From Plecoglossus altivelis (lineage: Eukaryota; Chordata; Actinopteri; Osmeriformes; Plecoglossidae), in assembly GCA_036571765.1 (NCBI GenBank), contig BROE01000018.1, positions 15,350,375 through 15,414,374 of the forward strand: a DNA stretch of 64,000 nt, given 5' to 3'. The notes beneath the pieces were generated by a model. The model did no database searches. It was not told the origin of the DNA and saw only the letters and a list, made by a program, of their open reading frames with translations. The position numbers and the translations under genes were made by a program. Below are positions 1 through 10,542 of the stretch, one piece after another (position 1 is the first letter of the stretch; every line of letters starts with the position of its first letter).

Positions 1-531
1 TACTTTTACTCACGCCTCTTCAGTTTTAACACACTCGTATACACACACAAACCAACACCAATTACCATTTGTGAGGAAATTGAAATCCATTTATATTTGG
101 AATAACCCTTTTGACCAGCAATGTTGCAGTGCGCGTCACACATGCCAGTAGATCGCCCCCTTACAGTATAGCCAGCCAAACAGAAGAGAATGGCGAGGAA
201 CGACTGAACTATGCTTGAGTGAAGTGAAATTTACTGTGCAGTTGATCCCACAACTACAGAGTTAAACGATTGGTTGATAGATTGATTGATTAGAAGTGTA
301 CGTGTTAAGACCAGTCAGAATTAGTTTCATGCAATAAACTTTGGAACTCTACTATAAACTGGTGCTCAAATGAACGCTGGTCTTCTGGGCAGGACATCAA
401 CACAGAGAGTAGAATCAGAACCAGAGTTGGGTTTTATTCACCAGGTAGAATTGCACATACACAGAATTTAGCGAGGCAGGATGGTAAAAACAAACATATA
501 TATCTATATATAGATGTCTATAGATCTATAT
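1..531. other. AT-rich intergenic sequence, nothing recognised
   Basis: No coding sequence, RNA gene or clear repeat was recognised here. A short TA-rich run directly precedes the hAT-like end at 532. Confidence 0.5.
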
Positions 532-890
532 CAGGGGTCGGGAACCTATGGCACGCGAGCCAGGTGTGGCTCTTTTGATGATTGCATCTGGCTCGCAGAT
601 AAAACAAAATATTCTCACTTGTATACAAAGCGGCACTTCGACACGCGCCATGCTACCTTTGCATCAAAATACCCGGCGGGAGACAGCAGAAAGAAAGCGT
701 GCTAAGAGCTACTGAGCAGGGTACAAGCTAGCCAGCAGCAACTCCACGTATGGACCCGGCGAGGTGACTATAACTCCGCTAGCTTTGCTGGATCTTTAGC
801 AATAGTGAGGAACGGAAAACCATTCACAGATGGCGAGTATGCTAAAACATTCATGCTGAATGTAGCCGAATAACTTTTTGATGATACTGA
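532..890 (+). mobile_element. hAT-family transposon fragment (5' end and transposase relic)
   Basis: The stretch opens with a CAGGGGTCGGGAACC-type end followed by a segment rich in 'gcgagcc' and 'tggctctttt', the pattern of a widespread vertebrate hAT element terminus. From about 715 one frame reads a transposase-like segment that includes 'NSASFAGSLAIVRNGK' and 'YAKTFMLNVA' before a TAA stop. No intact transposase and no matching right end was found, so this is a truncated, dead copy. Seen: the terminus and the partial reading frame. Known: these strings resemble hAT transposases. Inferred: family assignment. Confidence 0.6.
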
Positions 891-1850
891 CATTTAGTTA
901 AATTCACTTTTAAAATATATAATAGGGTTTTTCGATCAAGATGATCATGTTTGCAATCAAGATGATCATGTTTGCAATCAATTGTGAGGTTCAACCCGTT
1001 TCTCTTGCAAATATTAAGATGATCAAATTTTTCAAAAATAAATCGAAAAATAGTTAGCTTCTGTATTCTCTCGTTACTCGAGTTTACACAACTGATTGAC
1101 AATCTTCAATCCATAAAATTAATTTTGATAACAGTTTGAATCCTTCTTTCCTTCTACTGTTCGCACTACTGAAACAGTTTTATAGTAAAAGCTCAGCTGA
1201 TCAAAATTAATTTTAATATTGAAATTATTATGAAAAAATCTTATTTTCAAAAAGTGACCATCTTGATTGCAAACATCACCACCCGTCTCTGTCTGTATTG
1301 CAAACTGACTTCCATCTTTAGAATCTTTACGCACTTGACTACTGATAACCACACCCTATATACATGACTGGACAAGCTCTCGGCACTCGAATTCATACCC
1401 GGTCATTTCTTGTCGAATATTTTTGGTGGCTTTCACATTGCTCTCCTTAGCTTCTAACAAACGGTTTCCGCGTCTATAGAGTAGTGGGACGGTATAGAAC
1501 TAGTTAGATTCTATACTCTAATCATACATCTGCTACCTAGTACTCTCACTTTCTACGGTCGGTCTGTGCCCACACACCGGCATCACTACTTCTCCTACCA
1601 AGAAAATATGCGCTAACTCTCTCGCCACAGTCACCAAATACGCCGTCACACCACAACAGTCACTTCTCTAGAGTTTCCGCCATTTGTTTTCATTTCCACA
1701 GTCGACACGCATCCTAAACGTGAAGTTACTCTCTGACGAGCTCATGTGAGACAGGTGGAGGAACCCTTGCTTTAAGGATAATACTCTACGGCCTGAAGAC
1801 AAGCCCGAGATTCAGTGAACTTTCACTTTGTAAAGTTCAAAGACAACACA
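891..1850. other. Intergenic sequence with a short direct repeat
   Basis: No gene recognised. At about 935-976 a 21-base unit (ATCAAGATGATCATG...) is repeated directly twice, and a related TTGCAATCAAGATG motif recurs inverted near 1258-1272. The AT-rich part may be further transposon debris. Confidence 0.4.
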
Positions 1851-1854
1851 TGAA

Positions 1855-4040
1855 ATTTCTTTTCACAGTTTTTCTCAATTGTTTACACACAAATTCTGGT
1901 ACTTGAGACACAATGACCACAGCATGTAACTCATTCACCAACCCCCTTAACCAATTCTGCTAAACTACAAGCACAGTTCCTGCTTTGCACTCACATTGCA
2001 GTTCAAAAACACACTTTTTTTCAAAACACGACACACAATTTTCTCCTTTTGGCACCATTTTCATGCAGATAATCTCTTGTTTTAACAGGGAACACACTGC
2101 CATTCTAATATGCACACTGACTCATCACAAGGGCAAACACCCGTCACACAGTTTTACAATTAGCAATCAGAGCTTTAGCATAAAAGGGTAACAGGTGAGC
2201 TCTTCTGTTTTGGAGCAATGGATACCAACATTGGAAACGGAGGCAGAGCCAGAGGAGTGAGAGGAGGAGGACGGGGAGGACGAGGATGAGGACGGCCAAG
2301 GACCGTAATCTCTGATGAGATCCAAGCCACTTTGGTTGACCATGTGGTCAACCATGGTCTAACAATGAGGGAGGCTGGGCAAAGAGTACAGCCACATTGG
2401 AGCAGGTACACTGTAGCATCCATCATCTGGACTTTCCGAAATGAGAATAGGTGAGAAATCTTCTGTCACTAGAAAATTGCAGTACTGCGTATCAATACAG
2501 TACTCAATGAGTACAGTAGTACAGTATTACCTGTGGACTGTACTGTAGGACTGTAAAACTAATGTAAAGCATGTTTCAAGTATTTAGGAAATGTATACCT
2601 ACTTTGTGTTCACAGTATTTTACTATTTGTTTGGCAGAACTGAAAGATTACCAACACAAGGTGGTTGGGAACGTGTTCTGTCTCCTGAACAGGAAACAGA
2701 AATCCTGAACATGGTCCTAGAAAACACCATAACATTACGGCAAATACAAAGAAAGATAATAGAAAACAATGACATGTTTCTAAATATTGATAGGGTAAGC
2801 TTATCAACACTGGACAGTGTCTTGCACAGAAATCATCTCCAGATGAAGCAGGTCTACAGGGTGCCATTTGAACGCAATTCAGAAAGAGTCAAAGAATTGC
2901 CATATAACTATGTGCAAGTGAGTCCCACAATTGATGCATACTCTCAACACTGTATACAGTAAATGATACATATTTCAATATTGTCATCATAATGATTGTG
3001 CTTCACAAGTGACCACTCCATGTCTATGTCTGATATTGTCATGTGTGTTTCAGAGAGTCCTTGAACTAGAGCTGGCTGCAGCTGCAGAGCACCAGTTCAT
3101 CTTCATTGATGAGGTTGGGTTCAACCTCCCAAAAAGACGAAAGAGGGGAAGGAATATCATCGACCAGCGTGCCATTGTTGAAGTCCCTGGCCAGCGCGGA
3201 GGGAACATCACAAAGTGTGCAGCGATTACCCACCATGGCGTCATCCATCATCATGCTACCCTTGGTCCCTACAACACCGCCCATCTGATCACATTCCTGA
3301 ACTCCCTACACAACACACTCATTCCCCCAGATCTGACAGATGGCTCAGAGCAGCTCAAGTACGTTGTCATTTGGGACAACGTACGTTTCCACCAGGGCTG
3401 CTCTGGTTCGGAACTGGTTCACTGCCCACCCATGCTTTTTAGTTGTTCATCTCCCTCCATATTCTCCATTCCTCAATCTTATCGAGGAATTATTTTTCTG
3501 CCTGGAGAGGGGAAAAGCGTTTGATCGAAATCCACAAATGCGTGTACCTCTTCTCCAAGCTATGGAGGATGCATGTGGAGATATAGCAGCTAGATGCTTT
3601 TCATGGCTGGAATCGCCATGCTAGGCGATATTTCCCCCGCTGCTTGGCCAGGGAAACATTGCTTGTGATGTGGATGAGGTGCCAGACCGCAACAGAAGAG
3701 AGGATGCAGCATATGGTGTTTGTTTTACTGTAACTGTATACAGTAAATTCTTCTGTTTTTGTATGTAGTGTATGTGCAACTTTGTGTTGGTTGGGAATGG
3801 GATGTACACTGTGTACATTGTTTTTGCAGGAAAAATTGAATTGAATTTTACTGTGTATTTGTGTGTTCTGAAACAGAGAATACTTTTCTTACAGCATGTC
3901 TAACATCAAATCACAATGTGACAATTCACGATGCTTACTGTCTCCCATTACAACAAATTCATTATAAAGTACATACAGTGTTATATAGCCATAAGCAATA
4001 CCATTTAGCATGAGCTGTTATTCACTTTTTAAAATGTGAA
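1855..4040 (+). mobile_element. IS630/Tc1-like DNA transposon relic, fish type
   Basis: Approximate extent of a DNA transposon carrying the transposase relic at 2218-3700. The 5' flank (about 1860-2217) and 3' flank (about 3700-4040) resemble the non-coding parts of a transposon common in fish genomes, but the exact terminal inverted repeats were not resolved by eye, so both ends are estimates. The gene inside has two clean introns and several inactivating lesions. Confidence 0.5.
2218..3700 (+). pseudogene. Intron-bearing IS630/Tc1-like transposase, inactivated
   Basis: Three exons join in frame. Exon 1 (2218-2450) carries an Arg/Gly-rich start and a helix-turn-helix-like segment. Exon 2 (2638-2917) follows a GTGAGA...CAG intron. 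Exon 3 (from 3054) follows a GTGAGT...CAG intron. Exon 3 shows DDE-type landmarks: FIDEVGFN near 3100, VIWDN near 3370 and, in another frame, PPYSPFLNLIEE near 3460-3490. Lesions: an in-frame TGA in exon 1 (near 2287), a frameshift near 3395, and further frame loss near 3615. The protein is therefore not made intact. Family assignment rests on the catalytic signature and recognisable fish transposase wording; the element itself is dead. Confidence 0.7.
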
Positions 4041-4224
4041 ACAGAGAAATACAGTCAACTCAAAGCTGACTCTTCTAACGTTTTTCTTTTTGACTGACAT
4101 CTTTACATCCTCTACTGTGACTATTAGACAGGTAGAATGGGCACTCCAAATACATATCGTTTCATACTATCTAAATCTGCACCATGAATCTGTGATTAAA
4201 GCTGGGAGTGTTTTTGTAACAGAT

Positions 4225-4880
4225 ACTCACTCTGGAAGTGGTGATGCAGATCTGGGTATGCAGTAACACAGGGTGGGTAACAACAGCTAAGAAGATGGTG
4301 ACATTGTCATCTGGGTTTCTGGTTGCCTCTGCTTGTCTGACCTGAGGAATGATGATGTCTAGAACAAGGATGCGGGCTGGACCCCGAACACAGTCTCCTG
4401 CTACAGTTAGACGGAACACAGGCTGTGTCGTCACTATGAAGATGCCAAGTCTTCAGGTAGAGATGGTCTTGACAGCTGATTTCGATCACTTTGCCAACAT
4501 TGATCCATCATCTTCACAACAGCCATCTCGCTTTCTGGCACTCCAGTAGCCCTCGGCAGGTCTCGACTGAGGTACAGCCCAGGACCCAACATCCCCTCTG
4601 CGGATTTGCAACATCTTCACAGCAGCCATCTCGCTTTCTGGCACTCCGGTTGGGTATCTCCGAGCCCTCGGCAGGTCTCGACTGAGGTTCACCCCTGGAC
4701 CCAACATCCCCTTTGCGGATTTGCCGAAAACCATTCGCCTGTATGGCTTGAGCAGCATGTCTGGTGGTGCCGTGGTACATGATGTAGGTCCGACCAGCTT
4801 CCGGTTCGTCCAAGTCCATTTGCGTCCCCCGTCCCCCCCTCCGGAGGGAGACTAAAGTCATCCTCCCCCCCACGTGGTTT
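4225..4880 (-). pseudogene. gig2-like (PARP-fold) interferon-response gene relic
   Basis: Reading the minus strand from about 4873, one frame gives YIMYHGTTRHAAQAIQANGF, the N-terminal signature of fish gig2 (grass carp reovirus-induced gene 2), a family with a PARP-like fold induced by interferon. A second frame continues with KGMLGPGVNLSRDLPRARRY, a third with VGKVIEISCQDHLYLKTWH and VPSNCSRRLCSG, and a last with a GPARILVLDIIIP tail near 4340-4400. These appear in the family's normal order but in different frames, so at least three frameshifts are present. A segment of about 110 bases is also duplicated (see 4500-4715). Either a pseudogene or a mis-sequenced gene; nothing indicates that it is expressed. 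Confidence 0.65.
4500..4715. repeat. Tandem partial duplication inside the gig2-like relic
   Basis: Two diverged copies, about 110 bases each, share the strings CATCTCGCTTTCTGGCACTC, CCCTCGGCAGGTCTCGACTG and CCAACATCCCCT. They encode two versions of the segment that follows the HGTT motif, one in frame with the gig2 reading and one frameshifted. Confidence 0.75.
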
Positions 4881-4899
4881 GAGACGTGTGGATGAAGCT

Positions 4900-6424
4900 G
4901 AGAAGGACGGTTGAGTTCCTGGATGGAGAGAGAGGCGCAAGCCGGTCAAACAAACGGCGCAAATACACCAGGTGTTCCAAAAATGTATCTGAATCATGTT
5001 GATAACACTTAAATGAGGTTATGTATTCATGGTGAAGTTGAAAGGCTTATATATAACTTTATATTAATACGGATACTCACTCTGGTTCTGGATTAGCTCC
5101 GGTTTGTCTTTCTTCAACTGGCTTTCTGACTGGCCTGAAAGTTGTACTTTGATTAAATATTTTTTTATTCCATTTCTCTGCCTCATCTGACCACATAAAT
5201 CACCAGAAATACACACACGTCTCTGTTTATGAGACTAATTTCCATTAAACCTGCCCAGGTGGATCAACGCACCTACCTTGTGATCCCTTGGTTGAAAACA
5301 GCGTGGTTAAAGTGCCCTCTCGCGTGGCATGAACGCCCCAACCTTTGTTGTTCTATGCCCGCCCTCCCTCGTGCGACACTGTGTTGTATTACCAACTCCA
5401 CGCTCGTTAAACGTCGGTCAGCGTTCTCGTTTGAGCAATTGCTTTCACCTGCGTCTTGGTTGGTCTGGTATTTAAGTTCCTGTTTCGTATCGGGTCCTTA
5501 CCAGTGTTTACGTGGGTATCCCCGCTGTGGTTTTGTTGTGGAATAGAGTAACACCGCGTGGCCTGACGCCTTGCTCGTGGGCCAACCCTGTTTAGAGGGT
5601 TATGCCCTGCCCCACTAGGATTCCACTTCATGCAGAAAAATGATGTCCCCTCAAGATCAAGAAACGTGAATGACAAGTTCCCTTCTAGTGGCGGAAACGT
5701 GACGCAGTAGGTGCTAATAAAATGGTCTGAACTTGACTTCCTAATAGGCGCCCTCTCCCATCCAATAGAAAAGGGTGCCATTATAAAAGGGCTAAATTTG
5801 TCTCGATTTTTCACAAATGAAAGGCGGTGGCCCTACTGTGGACCTCCTGAGAAACTTAATGAGCAATTACTTAATAAGCAATTGGTTGCAGTTAGTGAAG
5901 TCAACCGCACAGCTCACGAGGGGCACGGCAGTCACGTCACAACGGTGCAATGTAGAATTATCCTTCCGTTAGACCGCTTTTCCTTCAATTTCTCGTGCCA
6001 TCAACAGTATTAGACTAGAGACGGACGGCTCGGTTATTGGCGCGCGCCCTTTCGGTGCGGTCTGAATATGATGCGGCATTATAGAAGCGGGAGGAGAGCC
6101 CAGTCGTTTTCGCTCTCCATAGCAACGACGTCTGCATCTGGCTCTGCATGCGCACATGCGACCTGATATTGCTTAGTCGGCTGTCTGCTTCCTGGACGTT
6201 GGAATCCGCAACATCCCCTTGCAATGATTATTGTACAATCTATCGGATGGGCCGACTGAACAGTGTTGCTACGTTGCGGAAAATTGGACGACGTTAGTGA
6301 TTACCTTATAAGATGGACCGGGAGTCTTAAATGAGAACGGATTTGGTGTTCAACTTATGATGAACGGAATTTATGACAACCAACTTACTTTCATATATGT
6401 TTGACTGTTTAATTATCTATCAAA
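4900..6424. other. Intergenic region upstream of GDE1
   Basis: No protein-coding gene was recognised. The last few hundred bases before 6425 should include the GDE1 5' UTR and promoter; the sequence becomes CpG-richer around 6030-6200 but no TATA box or distinct site can be defended. Confidence 0.4.
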
Positions 6425-6688
6425 ATGTTACAAATCGGAGATGAGCTGGGCTATTTTGTCGCGGTATTTCTACTGATAATGTTTGGTGCTCGGAGCGCGG
6501 TGGGGGCGTCCGTTGTAACCGCATCGCTGTATGTCTTCATCGTGATGTTTCGGTTCCCTCAAGTGCCCACTGACCAGGCTAGCAGGGTACTGAGGCCCAA
6601 CGCCCCCGCAAGCGCTGGGGTCCCCGTGGTGGCGCGTCGCGGCGGTGGACATGATGCTCCCGAGAACACTCTTGCAGCGATCCGAGAG
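6425..6688 (+). CDS. gde1: GDE1 coding exon 1
   Basis: Start ATG at 6425 followed by the membrane segments and the RRGGGHDAPENTLAA motif. It ends at CGAGAG before GTGACT, phase 0. Confidence 0.9.
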
Positions 6689-9209
6689 GTGACTAATCTT
6701 TATGAACCTCTCTTGTAAAACAGATTCATTCAAGATATTTAGCATTCAACATGTTTTAACTTTTGTAGTTTGGTAAGATTGTTTTGCAACGTTAACGCAA
6801 AAACAAACTGCTACGAATAATTGGGAATCCAAATAAGCACAGTTATGAAAAGTGATTATAATGTCTTTATTTATGCTAAAAGGCGATCTTCTATAAGCTT
6901 GACTTCCATCATGTCTACGATCATTACCTCCCGTTCACCCCAGGGGCGTAGCCACTATAGGCTGGTGGGGAGGGAAGGGGGGCGGGGGGCCATCATTTAC
7001 ATGCCTACCCCCCCCCCCCAATTTGACAATGAACATAAACAAAAACAGATTAGATGGAAACAAAAAATGATACCCCCCTCATGTTAAAATGTTACATAAA
7101 AATCCAATAAAAACGTCCGCTCTTGTTGTCTTCCGGTGTCAGGCCAGCAGGAACGGAGCCACCGGGGTGGAACTGGACCTGAGTTTCACTGCCGATGGGC
7201 ACCCGGTCCTGATGCATGACGAGACGGTGGACCGTACCACCAACGGAACCGGGCCGCTGGGCAAGCTGCAGCTGGCCGAAGTAAGGAGGCTGGACGCTGC
7301 CTCGGGACACAGGTTCAGGTCAGTGCCAGGGGACACGGGTCAGTGCCAGGGGACACAGATCAGTGCCAGGGGACACAGGTCAGTGCCGTGTTAAACCTTT
7401 CAAGCCTGTTGTCTAAAGTCAGCTGCTGCTAACCTGGTGGTTCTCAAGACCCAATCCGGGGCCGTGCCAACATGCGAGGTCGATGACCCGAGCCAGATGT
7501 AGCGGAGATGTTTCGGTTACAGCAGCACCACCAACATGACCGTGTCCCTCTGTGGCTCCCTCGTCCCCAGGGAGCGGTTCAGAGGAGAGAAGGTCCCGCT
7601 TCTGGAGGAGGCAGTGGAGGAATGTATCCAACACAAGCTGACCGTCATCTTCCAAGTCAGAGGTCAGCCTGATGAGGTATTAGCAACGCAGGCCAACCCT
7701 CGACGCCCCCTTTTCTAGCGTGACGGATGACGATGGCGCCCGGTGATTTCGACTGAAGTGTCAGTAAGCTACATGCGAGCGAAGGTTTAACTAAGCTGCC
7801 AGCTGTTAAAGGCGGGAAACCCATCGAGGAAACTTCCCCGGTGGGTTTCTAAAGATGTCCTGCCTTGCAGAAATGTTCATGGAGGAATTCGAAATGCCTT
7901 TGGGACAGACTTGCTATAACATTCAGTAGCTGTTGCTGTCTAGCCTCTGTGGCCTAACAGTGGGAGCAAGATTGATGGGGGTTTCATTGAGAGTTTGAAG
8001 GATTTCAGTGGTTCAAGTCACCTAGCGACGAACCAGCCAGTCATTTGTTGTCCGAGGTGTAGGATAGGGTAGGTTTCTTTCATTTTTTCTTTCTGAAAAT
8101 GTCCTGTACCTTCGTCTCCAGGCTGTCTGGGCGCTTGGAGAGATGTATAAAAAGCACTCGGTCCTTTACAACTCCAGCATGGTCTGCTCCTTTGAGCCCA
8201 AGGTCATCTACAAGGTCATTATCTCGCTGCTGGATTCATTCGCACCAACATTGACATGTGTTTTTAGTGTTTCTTTCAAAAGAAAGTTTCATTAAAATAA
8301 AACCCTAAAAGATACAAGTATGTTGTAATACTTATTGTAATATTATATACATCTTAATAATTTGTGGTTCTGTTGAAGTTAATAGAAGGATATTTTTCCC
8401 CTGGTTGTCTGTCACATGACACTTGACCTGCCTGACCTCTGAACTCCATGACCCAGATGCGCCAGGCGGACCCCCGGGTGGTCACAGCCCTGGCCCACCG
8501 GCCCTGGAGCCTCAGTCGGTTTGTGGATGGGACCCCTCGGACCCTGTCCAGCTGGGGTCAGTACTGGACTGAGGTTCTGGATGTGCTCCTGGACTGGGCC
8601 CACCACCACCTGCTGTGGAACCTGTGCGGCGTCTCCGCCATCCTCATGCAGAAGGACTACATCTCCCAGTAGGTGCAGCCGTTACACTTCCTGGTTCAAA
8701 GATCAGAATCGGGTTTCGTGCCAAGTAGGTTTACGCATTGGAAGAATGTACTATGGCATGTTGGTGCTAACAATAAACATGGGAAGTACAAAGACAACAC
8801 ACCATAGTCAAAGGCGAATATATCAAATTGAAGAATTGGGGCTACGTGCCTGTTCGTTCCCAATGCTAGCGCTTGATTAAGGGGCTACACCTCTTCATCC
8901 ACAGGCTAGACCTTGGTTAAGGGGCTACACCTCTTCATCCACAGACTAGCGCTTGATTAAGGGGCTACGTCCCTGTTCATCCACAGGCTAGCGCTTGGTC
9001 AAGGGGCTCTACACCTCTGCTCAAAACACCTTCTGTGGCGTCCTCTGTTCTCCCCCTCCAGGGATTACGTGCAGTTCTGGGCCCAGAGAGGAGTGGAGGT
9101 GGTGGGCTGGACAGTCAACACAGCCCTGGAGAAACAGTTCTACCAGGAAGCTCTGAAGATCAGCTACATCACAGACAGCCTGATGGAAGACTGTGATCCT
9201 CATTATTGA
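6425..9209 (+). CDS. gde1: GDE1, glycerophosphodiester phosphodiesterase 1 (six coding exons)
   Basis: Membrane enzyme of the GDPD family that hydrolyses glycerophosphodiesters such as glycerophosphoinositol and N-acyl-ethanolamine precursors. Exons 6425-6688, 7143-7318, 7571-7676, 8122-8214, 8457-8668 and 9062-9209 join with consistent phases and end at TGA. The N-terminus has two hydrophobic stretches (about residues 8-45). Family motifs follow: GGGHDAPENTLAAI, GVELDLSF with the metal-binding Glu and Asp, LMHDETVDRTTNGTG, HRPWSLS, and VVGWTVNT near the C-terminus. Length and exon order fit vertebrate GDE1. Oddity: the first motif reads RRGG where the family has HRGG, so the first catalytic His is Arg (codon 6635-6637). 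Known: that His is part of the active site. Inferred: either a base error or an impaired enzyme. The exon 5 donor (CA|GTAGGT) was chosen because it keeps the frame. Confidence 0.93.
7143..7318 (+). CDS. gde1: GDE1 coding exon 2
   Basis: Carries the metal-binding VELDLSF and the MHDETVDRTTNGTG motif. The donor at 7319 (GTCAGT) is copied in a 20-base tandem repeat that begins at the splice site. Confidence 0.92.
7319..7390. repeat. 20-base minisatellite starting at the GDE1 exon 2 donor
   Basis: About 3.5 copies of GTCAGTGCCAGGGGACACRG. Each copy reproduces the donor context; the copy at about 7359 has AT in place of GT. Confidence 0.9.
7571..7676 (+). CDS. gde1: GDE1 coding exon 3
   Basis: Reads PLLEEAVEECIQHKLTVIFQ, matching the family segment after the catalytic core. 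Flanked by CCCCAG and GTATTA. Confidence 0.9.
8122..8214 (+). CDS. gde1: GDE1 coding exon 4
   Basis: 31 codons, phase 0 on both sides, including NSSMVCSFEPKVIYK. Flanked by CTCCAG and GTCATT. Confidence 0.9.
8457..8668 (+). CDS. gde1: GDE1 coding exon 5
   Basis: Reads VTALAHRPWSLS and LCGVSAILMQKDYIS. Using CA|GTAGGT as donor avoids the TAG that would otherwise follow and joins to exon 6 in frame. Confidence 0.9.
8867..9017. repeat. About 40-base tandem repeat before GDE1 exon 6
   Basis: Four diverged copies of a unit with CTTGRTTAAGGGGCTACAC and, in the first three, TTCATCCACAG. Those three copies carry a CCACAG acceptor-like end just upstream of the true acceptor at 9061. Confidence 0.85.
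9062..9209 (+). CDS. gde1: GDE1 coding exon 6 and stop
   Basis: Reads GVEVVGWTVNTALEKQF and SYITDSLMEDCDPHY, then TGA, matching the vertebrate GDE1 C-terminus. Confidence 0.92.
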
Positions 9210-10490
9210 GCCAGGTGTACAGTACACACACACATGCATACACACACTCACACATGCATACACACACTCACACACACATACAAAACGGGCCTCAACACTT
9301 CGTCATCAGGGTACGGCCAGGCGTGTCTCTTGGGAAACTGAGATCGTCCTGCGTGCGTGGTTATACTAGGACTTAATGGCCGCATCTGGACCATGCGTCA
9401 GTAAATCAGATTCTCGTGTGTTCATGTTCTCACTCACATCAGATTGGAGATGTAGGCTCTCAACTGGGAGTCTCCAAACTTGGCCTTTTCTTGCCAGCCA
9501 GCAGCACTAGTGACTTCTCTCTTGGACTACGAACGTCTAAATACACATTTAATTTATTACTCAAATACATATTCTGATACCTCATACAAAATCTCATCCA
9601 ACATCTACATTCATGACGCAGATGTAACAACTGTAATTTTGATCGAATTATAATTGTTGAAACTTAAGCGTACAGGGATGTATGAAAGAATGCCAACTGA
9701 TGGCTTGGCTGTAAACTGAATTAAAATAATCATGCATGTTCACATCTGCGTGCAGTGGTGTTTAAATAAGTGTTCAGAGGTTTTGATTGTGATGGGTTAG
9801 TAAATGTGTTGTGTTACAAAGTCACGGTGTGCGAGTCCTAATGTCTAGTTTGACGATAAAAGACGACGAAAAAGGTAATGGCATGTAGACGTTAAAACGG
9901 TCTCTGTCCCTTTAAGAGCGGAGGGAGGCGTGTCGCGACGTCAACAGGACTATTCCGTTTTCACGGTGTGCGTAAGGTGGCCATGTGAATGACAACCCTG
10001 TTTCATCACGTATGACATTGTACTGCCTCGGACGAGCCAGCCAAGGACCAAAACTTGCCTACTCACCGAACGGATTGAATGAAGAGGTCAGGGAGTACAG
10101 GGACTAGCGACGTAGCAAAACAAATGAACCTTGAATTTTTTTTAAAGATGTGCATTAATTTAGGTTGATTTTTGTTGTTGTTGTTCTGAGAAACTGCTTC
10201 ATGGTTATGTTGCGTTGTAGGTTATCAAGTTTAGCCCTGTAACTGCAAATAAGATTGAGTAGAAATGCTCAAACAACTTTGAAAATATCTGTACATGACG
10301 GCAAGTACACTGCATCGATGATACCGTGGATACGTCCAATTTGAGCCATTTGAAAGATTTTCTATTGCATACTCTTGGAAGTGCTTTTGGTGCCCAGAAA
10401 TCCCATAGTCTTGTACAAGGCGCGAGTGGAGTTAAGCACATTGGACACCGTGCTGGGACTGAGATTTTATTTGGAATTTGCCGGCGCATG
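9210..10490. other. GDE1 3' region and MCRIP2 5' flank
   Basis: No further gene recognised. A CA/CATG microsatellite lies at 9223-9283. The MCRIP2 promoter and 5' UTR must lie within about 9890-10490, but no firm start site can be named. Confidence 0.4.
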
Positions 10491-10542
10491 ATGTACACAA
10501 TTACCAAAGGCCCCAGCAAACTCGTTACACAGCGACGAACAG
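10491..10542 (+). CDS. mcrip2: MCRIP2 coding exon 1
   Basis: Encodes MYTITKGPSKLVTQRRT; donor ACAG|GTGAGC. Confidence 0.92.
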
